Below, piece by piece: positions 13,994-20,653 of a stretch of 24,890 nt of DNA; position 1 is the stretch's first letter; each line of letters begins with the position of its first letter. The translations under genes and the position numbers were made by a program. Location of the stretch: the IMG/VR virus record IMGVR_UViG_3300018420_000108, positions 1-24,890 of that record; one strand, given 5' to 3'. The DNA is from a virus. Below the pieces are notes generated by a model. It made no database searches and had not been told where the DNA came from. It saw only the letters and a list, made by a program, of their open reading frames with translations.

Positions 13994-15105
13994 TTTCCTT
14001 GCCTAATAGTTATAACATTGGAGGATCCGCCATTTACTTTGATAACGTGTTCTACCCCATTTTGAAACAATATAAGAGTGTATGCGCTAGATCCATCTAA
14101 GTCTAGGCGATAGGTGTCTCCTACAGATCTACGAATACTGACCTGTTGGCCCGTAATTATGGTTGTGATCTGTGTGTCTTTGTCCTGGCCTATGTTTGTC
14201 CCGGCTATAGTAATACCGGTTGCTATTTGATTGAGTTGATCTTCCTCTTCGTCTATAGCAAGCGCGTCAATCACATTCAAAAGATCTTCTAAGAAGTTTA
14301 CATCTAAATAATTAATATCCAACTCGGTAAACTCTAAATCCGCCTCGTTATCCAAGAAGTCCTCAGCTAAGAAATCTATATCAAGATCTGAAAATTCTAA
14401 ATAATCTGCTGTGCCCTGTTGTTGTGTTTCTTCTACAATATTCTCGCGTTCTTGCGGAGGATTTACAATAAGCATGTTGTCTATAAATTCTAGTGATATG
14501 TCTAATGTGACAGGTTTGGATGGAGCCTGGTTGTAAGTCATGGCTGTGGTTGCTTGATATGCTTGGTTTAGTATGACTTGGCCCATAGCCGTCTCTACCA
14601 CTATCTCTCCTACTTTGCCATCAGCACCAGGCAAAAGAATAACCAACGAAGATCCCGTTTCCGGAGTGGTAGTGATTGTAAAGTCTGTTCCACGCACATA
14701 AACGTCAGCACTTGGCGTCTGTATGCGTATTTTCTTTTTGTTGTTAAATTTACCTGTAACGAAACGAGCTGTGCCAGATGCGAAACGTAAAGCCATTTCG
14801 CTCTTGGCTGGGTTTGGATCGTAAATGTAGCTGTTGATAACTAATTTGCTATGGTCCATCACACGGACAACTGTTTCATCCTCAAAGGTTATGGCCACAG
14901 CTCCAGATTGAGTTTTAACATTATCTAACTGTTGTATAGGAAAAGCTAACTCCGCCCCGTAAGGCTGATCCCTAACTACCTGAGCGTTACCTCTAAGCTC
15001 GCTTATGGAGCCAATATCAACAACCGGTGCTTGTGCCCTGATCGTTTTGGACCACACAAACAGTTGAAGTAGAAGTACCAGAACTAAGAATCTTGAGCCA
15101 GTCAT
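13990..15105 (-). CDS. FecR-domain periplasmic protein with acidic tandem repeat
   Basis: The 371-residue protein carries a signal peptide (to about residue 26, cleavage after AQA) and a FecR domain (about 30-195): GSISELRGNAQVVRD, ELAFPIQQLDNVKTQSGA, ITFEDETVVRVMDHSKL and TPSADVYVRGTDFTI. Residues 235-277 are a very acidic tandem duplication (LEFSDLDIDFLAEDFLDNEA, then LEFTELDINYLDVNFLEDLL). The last 13 residues (GGSSNVITIRQGN) look like one curlin repeat. FecR proteins are periplasmic sensors or scaffolds; in bacteria they often neighbour CHASE2 cyclases. The ATG lies 89 bases inside the curlin-like gene and has no clear ribosome site, but it is needed for the signal peptide. Confidence 0.8.
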   Translation of the reverse strand: MTGSRFLVLVLLLQLFVWSKTIRAQAPVVDIGSISELRGNAQVVRDQPYGAELAFPIQQLDNVKTQSGAVAITFEDETVVRVMDHSKLVINSYIYDPNPAKSEMALRFASGTARFVTGKFNNKKKIRIQTPSADVYVRGTDFTITTTPETGSSLVILLPGADGKVGEIVVETAMGQVILNQAYQATTAMTYNQAPSKPVTLDISLEFIDNMLIVNPPQERENIVEETQQQGTADYLEFSDLDIDFLAEDFLDNEADLEFTELDINYLDVNFLEDLLNVIDALAIDEEEDQLNQIATGITIAGTNIGQDKDTQITTIITGQQVSIRRSVGDTYRLDLDGSSAYTLILFQNGVEHVIKVNGGSSNVITIRQGN

Positions 15106-15730
15106 TGTCTAAAGTTGATGATTGTGTAATGTTAAAGGTACGATTGGATCCATCGTGATCAAGATAAAAATAACCGCCAGCGTAACCTGATCCTGAGTAA
15201 GTAAGCGCATTATCGTTACCATCAATATTGACGTAGTTAGTTGCCGAATCTACGTTTATAGTTGACGTTATGGTATTGCTAGAACCATCGATAATCCAAT
15301 CTAAATCTAACGTGCTTGCCAAAGCTGTTGTAGCCTGGTTTAAAGTGAATGTGTTGCTAGAACCGGTGACGTCCACATTGACATTACTTGAATCTGCTCC
15401 GTAGGTATTCGTTGGATCTACTGACGTGGTAAAAGAGTTCGAGTTGCCGTCAAATTCATAGAAACCCGTGTAAGAATCACCAATGATCTTTCCTAACCAT
15501 TTATTGGAGTCGCCAATCTGATTTATGTCCAAAGTAGCGGCGGTCCCTGAGAACACAAACGCTGATACATCCCCAGCGGTACTGCCAGCACCACCGATTA
15601 TATTGCCTGATCCAAGCTGCTCTAAATCTATGTTTGATTCAGATGCGCCAGATGTTTGATCTATAAATATTTCATTATCAGCTGCAAAAAGCGGTGTTGA
15701 TAAGAACATTAGTAGTAATAGTTTTTTCAT
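15017..15730 (-). CDS. Secreted curlin-like (CsgA/CsgB-type) repeat protein
   Basis: From the ATG at 15730 (GGAGG upstream, ATGA overlap with csgG) the protein has 237 residues and a signal peptide (KKLLLLMFLSTPLFA). The mature part carries degenerate curlin-type units with Gly/Ser-x-x-Asn turns: NIDLEQLGSGN (33-43), TLDINQIGDSNKW (67-79), SSNTFTLNQAT (124-134), SSNTITSTIN (150-159), GNDNALTYSG (171-180) and GSNRTFNITQSS (194-205). The C-terminus CVVQNDQGTSTGC holds the only two Cys residues of the mature chain. It is the likely cargo of the neighbouring CsgG pore. Repeats are less regular than in CsgA, so amyloid formation is not certain. Confidence 0.75.
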   Translation of the reverse strand: MKKLLLLMFLSTPLFAADNEIFIDQTSGASESNIDLEQLGSGNIIGGAGSTAGDVSAFVFSGTAATLDINQIGDSNKWLGKIIGDSYTGFYEFDGNSNSFTTSVDPTNTYGADSSNVNVDVTGSSNTFTLNQATTALASTLDLDWIIDGSSNTITSTINVDSATNYVNIDGNDNALTYSGSGYAGGYFYLDHDGSNRTFNITQSSTLDNDWLKILSSGTSTSTVCVVQNDQGTSTGC

Positions 15731-16518
15731 TCTTTGTACCTCCAATACCCTAATGAAATGCCTTGGTCTATAATATCTTTTACAGCTGTCTCCAGACACA
15801 TCTGGAGAGCCACAGACATAGGCTCATTTTTTACTGCACCACCTTCTAATTCCACTAACTCCGTATTGTCGCTAATGAATCTAAAGACATCGTTGTTAAG
15901 CGATGCCGATAAAACTTTTTTTGTCGTCATAGTCTCTATGAGTACACGTCCTGTACTAACAGACACTAAGCGCAAACTTACTGTAATAATATCTTCACGA
16001 TAACTTTTATCGGTTCCGATACCAAGAAATCTTGCTCCCGCCCCCCCAGAGCTATTATTAGCTGAGTACGATAACACGCCCCCAGAAATCACTTGGTCTG
16101 CGAAAACGAGAGGCATGAGCTTTTGATCTTCGTCAAACGTATCGCGAGTAGAGCGTATAAGCTGCCTTTCTTTGGATACCGCTTCTAAGGCAACGCGTTC
16201 TACAGTTTCAAAGAAGCCAGAGTGTTTCAAAACGCGTATTAAATAAGCATGTGGCGCTTGAGTTATAGCTGTACTAAAAGTTGCATAGGTAGAGTTACTA
16301 CGTCGTTGTCCTGTTTCATCTTTGAAAGCATTGGGATAAACCGCTATAACTGGCTTTCTTACGGGTTCTGGTATGTCTGCTAAATCAGTATATAAAACCA
16401 CCAACTCTGGTTGTTCATACTTTTTTATCGGGGCAATGTTGTTTTCTATGGGATCAATCATTAGAGTACAACCGCTAAAAAGTAAAGCCGTTGAGAGGCA
16501 CAATAACCTCCGTAACAT
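15727..16518 (-). CDS. csgG: CsgG, curli-type outer-membrane secretion channel lipoprotein
   Basis: I choose the ATG at 16518 (263 residues), which has GAGGG four bases upstream and puts the lipobox LFSGC at residues 13-17; a longer frame to 16557 is possible. CsgG signatures run through the whole chain: KPVIAVYPNAFKDETGQRR (55-73), FSTAITQ (81-87), ERQLIRSTRD (117-126), ADQVISGGVLSYSANNSSGG AGARFLGIGTD (140-170), VSLRLVSVSTGRVLIE (180-195), VFRF (211-214) and NEPMSVALQMCLETAVKDII (231-250). The constriction-loop stretch keeps Phe81 but has Thr80 where E. coli has Asn55. E. coli CsgG forms a nonameric pore that exports curlins. It overlaps csgF by 44 bases. Confidence 0.92.
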   Translation of the reverse strand: MLRRLLCLSTALLFSGCTLMIDPIENNIAPIKKYEQPELVVLYTDLADIPEPVRKPVIAVYPNAFKDETGQRRSNSTYATFSTAITQAPHAYLIRVLKHSGFFETVERVALEAVSKERQLIRSTRDTFDEDQKLMPLVFADQVISGGVLSYSANNSSGGAGARFLGIGTDKSYREDIITVSLRLVSVSTGRVLIETMTTKKVLSASLNNDVFRFISDNTELVELEGGAVKNEPMSVALQMCLETAVKDIIDQGISLGYWRYKE

Positions 16519-16918
16519 TTCCCTCGGCATCTGTGATTGTAACTCTGACTGTTTCATCCGTTATTTCGTATTCTATAGTATTACCATCTAGCTCCATGGA
16601 GCCAAACTTGTTAGGGGTATCGCCAAACAAAGAAGACTCTATTTGTCTTGCTAAGTTTGCATAGATCCTGGAGGTTAGGTTACGCATAAAGCGAGCCTCA
16701 ACTGTATTTGTCTTGTCCCGTTCTAGCTTCTCAGCTAGGGCGGCAATCTCGTCCTTGATCGCTTGGGCCCGGTTTGTCTCTTGATTCTCAATAGTCAAAT
16801 AATGTGAAGACGTGCCGACGCCACTAAAGGAAGGACTCTTAAATTTGTGCACCATTTCGTCTGCTAGTAAGAACGGCGTAACAAATAAAAATGCACTAAG
16901 AGCTATTGTCTTTTTCAT
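16475..16918 (-). CDS. csgF: CsgF, curli assembly factor / CsgG partner
   Basis: The 147-residue protein has a signal peptide (KKTIALSAFLFVTPFLLA) followed by VHKFKSPSFSGVGTSSHYLT, matching the mature CsgF N-terminus, which has the form F-x-(N/S)-P-x-F-x-G and plugs into the CsgG pore. A helical middle (AQAIKDEIAALAEKLERD, LTSRIYANLARQIESSLFG) and a C-terminal beta sheet (GNTIEYEITDETVRVTITDAEG, VTEVIVPLNGF) also follow the CsgF plan, including the tail TEVIVP. AGGAG precedes the ATG. It overlaps the upstream small membrane gene by 23 bases. In bacteria CsgF couples secretion to surface nucleation. Confidence 0.88.
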   Translation of the reverse strand: MKKTIALSAFLFVTPFLLADEMVHKFKSPSFSGVGTSSHYLTIENQETNRAQAIKDEIAALAEKLERDKTNTVEARFMRNLTSRIYANLARQIESSLFGDTPNKFGSMELDGNTIEYEITDETVRVTITDAEGNVTEVIVPLNGFTF

Positions 16919-17159
16919 TTTTTTGTTTCTCCTGGTCTTTCAACCTAACAACTGTCTCTACCTTCTCCTTTAACCTTATCATATCTTGATCTAATTTTCT
17001 CAACTCGTCGGTGAGTCTGATAATTGTAGTTTTCATTTCTTGCACAGCTGGATCTATGGTTTTGGTGATTGTTTGCCACACAAAAAACACAAAATAACCC
17101 AAACCTATGACCATAACTGTAGGAAAACCAAACTTTTGTACAAGCTCTACTATGTCCAT
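16896..17159 (-). CDS. Small membrane protein with coiled coil (holin/BhlA-YvrJ-like candidate)
   Basis: From the ATG at 17159 (overlapping the previous stop as TGATG) the protein has 87 residues. One membrane segment (FGFPTVMVIGLGYFVFFVWQ, about 9-29) is followed by a charged coiled coil to the C-terminus. The plan, short exported end, one membrane helix with FPTVM...GYFVFFVW, coiled coil, is like YvrJ/BhlA/UviB-type holin-related proteins. It looks like a paralogue of the gene upstream, which has GLPIASGLIMAYFIFII. Lysis role inferred from topology and position. Confidence 0.6.
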   Translation of the reverse strand: MDIVELVQKFGFPTVMVIGLGYFVFFVWQTITKTIDPAVQEMKTTIIRLTDELRKLDQDMIRLKEKVETVVRLKDQEKQKNEKDNSS

Positions 17160-17455
17160 CAATCTCTTCTGGCGTCGATCTTGCCATCTTCTACAAAGTT
17201 TGAAGATCTAGCTATGCGGTCAAGATCCGGGGGTAAATTGAGTGCGCTCGATACTATGGTGTCTATGCGGATCATATCGTTATTCATAATCGACGCTCTT
17301 GTAATTAACATAGAGGTTATGCCCTGGACAGTTTTGATTTCAGAAACCAAACCATCCATAAGTTGTTTCATAATGATAAATATGAAATAGGCCATGATTA
17401 GGCCGCTTGCGATGGGTAGTCCTAGATCTCCTATAAGACCTATGGCCTGTTCCAT
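17159..17455 (-). CDS. Small membrane protein (BhlA/UviB-like holin candidate)
   Basis: The 98-residue protein has an N-terminal membrane segment (LGLPIASGLIMAYFIFIIMK, about 11-30) and then a helical domain (LVSEIKTVQGITSMLITRAS, MNNDMIRIDTIVSSAL). The order GLP-(8 residues)-YFIFII followed by a charged helix resembles bacteriocin/UviB-type small holin-related proteins. Start overlaps the preceding stop (TAATG). A tandem relative follows downstream. Whether it makes lethal membrane lesions cannot be told from sequence. Confidence 0.6.
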   Translation of the reverse strand: MEQAIGLIGDLGLPIASGLIMAYFIFIIMKQLMDGLVSEIKTVQGITSMLITRASIMNNDMIRIDTIVSSALNLPPDLDRIARSSNFVEDGKIDARRD

Positions 17456-17793
17456 TAGTCTTCGCCTTTAAACTTCTTACTTTGTCCGGATGTTCCCGCG
17501 TAGATTCCAAATACAGCTGCCATTGCGCCTACGACTATCGAGACTAGACCAGCTTGCTCCAGGTTAGGTTCTGGTATTTCCATAAACCAGGTCACGACTT
17601 TATAAAGTAAGACAATATAAACACTCACGAATACTCTTGGAAATATTCTCCAGGCATCGACTGTTCTCGCTAAATGAATCCACTTTTGAAATGGGTTATC
17701 GCCTAGATTCTGTGGTGTAACGTCAATGTCTAGCTCCAGTTTCTTTTTGATTACTGGCTCTTTTGCTACTTCGACGTTTGCTTCTTCGTTCAT
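17455..17793 (-). CDS. Two-helix membrane protein (class II holin candidate)
   Basis: This 112-residue protein has a hydrophilic N-terminus of about 50 residues and two membrane segments: IFPRVFVSVYIVLLYKVVTW (about 55-74) and AGLVSIVVGAMAAVFGIYAG (about 85-104), separated by a short acidic loop, then a charged tail (QSKKFKGED). Two helices with both ends probably cytoplasmic is the class II holin plan. From memory, TVDAWRIFPRVF-type sequences recur near lysis genes in marine phages. It overlaps the upstream gene by four bases. Of the four membrane proteins here this is my preferred main holin. Confidence 0.6.
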   Translation of the reverse strand: MNEEANVEVAKEPVIKKKLELDIDVTPQNLGDNPFQKWIHLARTVDAWRIFPRVFVSVYIVLLYKVVTWFMEIPEPNLEQAGLVSIVVGAMAAVFGIYAGTSGQSKKFKGED

Positions 17794-17972
17794 ATAAATT
17801 TAGCTAATACGATAGCTCCTACAATAAAAGGATATACTGCCCAAAGCATGGCTTCAAGTCGGTCAAAGCGTTTAGATCCGTCTTCTAATCTTTTTTCTAT
17901 GTTCTCGTAGCGAATAGTGCACTCGCGCTCGTGCGTTTCAATCTTTGCCATTGCTTCGCTAACATCAGACAT
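17790..17972 (-). CDS. XhlA-like coiled-coil membrane protein
   Basis: The 60-residue protein is a short coiled coil (VSEAMAKIETHERECTIRYE, IEKRLEDGSKRFDRLEAML) followed by one C-terminal membrane segment (LWAVYPFIVGAIVLAKFI). This is the plan of hemolysin XhlA-family proteins, which act with holins and endolysins in Bacillus prophages. The start overlaps the upstream stop (TAATG). The family assignment rests on architecture and the RLE...L-W pattern, not on long identity. Confidence 0.6.
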   Translation of the reverse strand: MSDVSEAMAKIETHERECTIRYENIEKRLEDGSKRFDRLEAMLWAVYPFIVGAIVLAKFI

Positions 17973-18139
17973 TACTTCTTTTTCTTTTTGCTTTTTTTAA
18001 CTCTAACCTCTGTGTAGGCTTCGTTCACGTCCGGGGTGGATTTGTCGTCAGCCACAAACTGGCCTTCTTCGTCTCTGGCTCTAACTTTTTTCCTTTCTGT
18101 GCCAGTCCAGAAGTCAACTACCTTTTTCCAAATGCTCAC
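17972..18139 (-). CDS. Small basic protein, 55 residues (GTG start)
   Basis: A 55-residue frame starts at GTG 18139, overlapping the preceding stop (TAGTG), and ends overlapping the next start (TAATG), so it exactly fills the space between two genes. It begins MSIWKKVVDFWTGTERKKVR and ends in a Lys-rich tail (VRVKKSKKKKK). The amphipathic start with two Trp could touch membranes. Similar short proteins with a KKxxxFWTG beginning occur, as I recall, among marine phage tail and lysis genes. Function unknown. Confidence 0.6.
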   Translation of the reverse strand: MSIWKKVVDFWTGTERKKVRARDEEGQFVADDKSTPDVNEAYTEVRVKKSKKKKK

Positions 18140-18336
18140 TACTTTTCTCCTATCTTTTTGGTGATTGACTCTAATTGAGGTTCTTCTTTTTCAGAAGCCT
18201 CGGCTAAAACTTTTATATGCTCCATAGTTTGTTTTCTAATCGCAGCTATGCTTTCAATTTCTGCGCCTTTCCAAGCACCTCTTTCTGTTGCTACGTCTAA
18301 TATTTGTAGCACGTTGACAAAGTATTGTTGTTCCAT
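18139..18336 (-). CDS. Small helical hypothetical protein, 65 residues
   Basis: The protein is predicted mostly helical (QQYFVNVLQILDVATERGAW, IESIAAIRKQTMEHIKVLAE) with an acidic/basic C-terminal end. I recognise no family. AGGATAA lies a few bases upstream of the ATG, which follows the DUF7936-like gene by three bases. It belongs to the string of small genes between the tail fibre and the holin candidates. No signal peptide or membrane helix. Confidence 0.55.
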   Translation of the reverse strand: MEQQYFVNVLQILDVATERGAWKGAEIESIAAIRKQTMEHIKVLAEASEKEEPQLESITKKIGEK

Positions 18337-18339
18337 AGT

Positions 18340-18693
18340 TTATCCTAGTATTTTAGTAACAGATTTTGGGGTTATCTTTTCTGCTATCTGTGAATCTAAA
18401 TTTGCTTTGTAAGCATCAACTGTACCAGTTTTTTTTGTATTCATAGCTGCTTCTACCCAACTTTGTACTTTAGCAGCGTCAAGACTTGACCAGTTTGTAA
18501 AATTAGATAAATCAGATGTATCTAATTCTTGAGTTCCATAGACATCAGATGTTTGTGGATTTCCATCTGCATCATTATTGCTATCATCTGTAGCTGTTAT
18601 TCGCCAATGTACGTTATACACTACATTTGATTTACCGCTTTTTGTTGGGTAAACGTCACAAGTGCTTACATCCCAAGTATAGTTAATTGCCAT
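18340..18693 (-). CDS. DUF7936-like small tail-associated protein
   Basis: The 117-residue protein begins MAINYTWDVSTCDVYPTKSG and continues SNVVYNVHWRITATDD, a signature I associate with the DUF7936-type family found next to tail fibre genes in cyanophages and other marine phages. A C-terminal helical part follows (DAAKVQSWVEAAMNTKKTG). Function is not established; its place right after the fibre gene suggests a virion or fibre-assembly role. The ribosome site is weak (AAGAGA). The gene lies inside a 2.3 kb stretch with no GATC. Confidence 0.65.
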   Translation of the reverse strand: MAINYTWDVSTCDVYPTKSGKSNVVYNVHWRITATDDSNNDADGNPQTSDVYGTQELDTSDLSNFTNWSSLDAAKVQSWVEAAMNTKKTGTVDAYKANLDSQIAEKITPKSVTKILG

Positions 18694-18709
18694 ATTATTT
18701 TCTCTTTTA

Positions 18710-20638
18710 TTACCCTTCTAAGGTTGTTACCCTTGCTTCTAATTCTTGTAACGCTTTAGTAAGCAAAGGTGTTAATTTACCATAATCCATTCCTTGCAGT
18801 GTGTCTCCATCTTTTTCGCCAAATACAGTATGAGGAACTATGCTTGAAACTTCGTGCGCTAAGAAACCCTCTTCGAGTGTGTTGGTTTCATCATCTATCC
18901 AGTTATATCTGACTGGTTTTAATTGTTTCAATCGTGTGGTAGCATCCCATGTATATTCTACATTTTCTTTTCGGCGATAATCTGACGTAGTAACATAAGA
19001 AGTAGCTGTAGTTGTTACTACTCTTCCTCTGGTTACACCATCTTTACCAAATAATATTTGGTCTATTGATGCGGTATCATCTCTATTTAAATTAATATAT
19101 CCACGACTAAGTTCTGTAGAATTTGCATCAACAGGAACGCTTGGACCAGAATTAGAAGTAACTCCCATCAGAAGATTACCAGTAGAGTCAATCCTTAATC
19201 TTTCACTATTATTTACAAGAAAACGCACATAATTATCTGTTTTTACTTGCATAGCCCAATTGCCATCTGCATCTAAGAAACCAATCTCACTAGCTTCTGC
19301 ATAAAGATAACCATCTATGTTGCCACTACTGTCCATCATTTTAAATTGATTGGAGTTAGCGTCTGGTCCTCTAAACTCAAAATGTTGACCTGATTGAACT
19401 TTAAATCTATTTATGCCATCAACACCTATGTAGTAGATATTATCGTCAGTATCGTAAAGGTTATAACCTACTTGCGTTCCACTAATATTATGATAAATAA
19501 CACCTGCGTTGCTATCAGACTGACCTGCTTCTAATATTAAATAGGTATCACCACTTGTAGGTTTAATGTGTAAAGGACCATCAGGACTCGCAGTTCCTAT
19601 ACCAACCCTATCATTACCACCATCAACGAACAACATATTAGCGTTGCCATTTGACTCGACTCTGAAGTCTACGTCTACTGAATCATCATTAAAGACAGCC
19701 TCGCCTTCGTTAAACTCAAGCCTATTGCGAGCAGTACCAGCTACCATTGTTTTTAGTGTTAATTGTGCATCTTCTGTGCCATCAGAAGCATCTCTTATTC
19801 TTGTTAATATTTGTCCGTAAATTACATCTTGAGAGTTGTCATTTCTTCCCTCAAATTGTATTTCTCCTAAGAAATCATCATCGGCTGGTGAACCAGAATT
19901 TCTATACATCCTAAGATTAGGTCCAACACTAGCATCTGCATCAGTAGTTGTAAGAGTTAAATTGTCGGTGTTATCTGCTAATGTAATTGTTGCGCCAGCA
20001 GAAGAAGTTATAGCACCATCTACTTGTAGTGTAGAAGCCATATCAACCGCACCATCTATATCTACTACATCTAGGTTAGTTGTTCCGTCTACGTCAATAT
20101 CGCCAGATATATCAAGAGAAGTAGCTGTTAAAACACCTGTAACACCCAAAGTACCACCAATAGTTGCATCATCTGTTACTGTTAGATCGTCTTGTACTTT
20201 TAAATCTACGACATTTAAACTTGCAAAAGCATCAGTAACTGCTGCTCCACTACCAGCACCATCTAAGTAAACCGCTTTTACATCGCCAGCTGGTATGGTT
20301 ACGTTAGCGCCAGTGCCTTGTGAAATTATTATATTTTGAGATCCACTCGTGCCGTTTTCAATAAAGTGCATCCTACTCATCGTGTTCGGTGCAATCGTAA
20401 TCGTACAAGCCGAGTCTAGTGTGCCTGTATATTTGATATACATAGCTCTACCAGGATCCGTAGATCCATCGGCTACAGTTGTGGTGTGTGTGTCTGCATT
20501 GGTGGTTATTGCCTCGGTTCCGAAGCCAAGTGCTTCACCAATTAGCTCCAAATTCGTATTTGTCTCAGTACCCCAGGTTCCAGAAGATTCCCCGGTACCA
20601 ATCTCTTTTAGTCTTAAATCATTTACATAAGTTGCCAT
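18710..20638 (-). CDS. Tail fibre/spike with C-terminal S74 chaperone domain
   Basis: This 642-residue protein is a receptor-binding candidate. The first 150 residues (TYVNDLRLKEIGTGESSGTW) attach to the virion; residues about 145-230 are regular beta repeats (LDISGDIDVDGTTNLDVVDI). Middle segments include VGIGTASPDGPLHI, a frequent fibre motif. From about 552 the S74 intramolecular chaperone appears: SDYRRKENV (Ser552, Lys557 as the self-cleavage dyad), LKQLKPVRYNW, GFLAHEVSSIVP and MDYGKLTPLL, ending in a helix (TKALQELEARVTTLEG). The chaperone trimerises the fibre and is then cut off. A GATC-free tract covering residues 152-642 hints at a different history from neighbouring genes. Confidence 0.88.
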   Translation of the reverse strand: MATYVNDLRLKEIGTGESSGTWGTETNTNLELIGEALGFGTEAITTNADTHTTTVADGSTDPGRAMYIKYTGTLDSACTITIAPNTMSRMHFIENGTSGSQNIIISQGTGANVTIPAGDVKAVYLDGAGSGAAVTDAFASLNVVDLKVQDDLTVTDDATIGGTLGVTGVLTATSLDISGDIDVDGTTNLDVVDIDGAVDMASTLQVDGAITSSAGATITLADNTDNLTLTTTDADASVGPNLRMYRNSGSPADDDFLGEIQFEGRNDNSQDVIYGQILTRIRDASDGTEDAQLTLKTMVAGTARNRLEFNEGEAVFNDDSVDVDFRVESNGNANMLFVDGGNDRVGIGTASPDGPLHIKPTSGDTYLILEAGQSDSNAGVIYHNISGTQVGYNLYDTDDNIYYIGVDGINRFKVQSGQHFEFRGPDANSNQFKMMDSSGNIDGYLYAEASEIGFLDADGNWAMQVKTDNYVRFLVNNSERLRIDSTGNLLMGVTSNSGPSVPVDANSTELSRGYINLNRDDTASIDQILFGKDGVTRGRVVTTTATSYVTTSDYRRKENVEYTWDATTRLKQLKPVRYNWIDDETNTLEEGFLAHEVSSIVPHTVFGEKDGDTLQGMDYGKLTPLLTKALQELEARVTTLEG

Positions 20639-20653
20639 ATTTCATGTCCTCTT

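Noticed and set aside
16519-16557. Upstream start for CsgG adding 13 residues
   Set aside because: The ATG at 16518 has GAGGG in good position and gives a normal lipoprotein signal; the added residues are polar and lie inside csgF.
19836-20270. Plus-strand 144-residue frame rich in Ser/Val/Ala
   Set aside because: It is the mirror of Thr/Asp/Gly-rich fibre repeats; such compositions commonly leave long open antisense frames.
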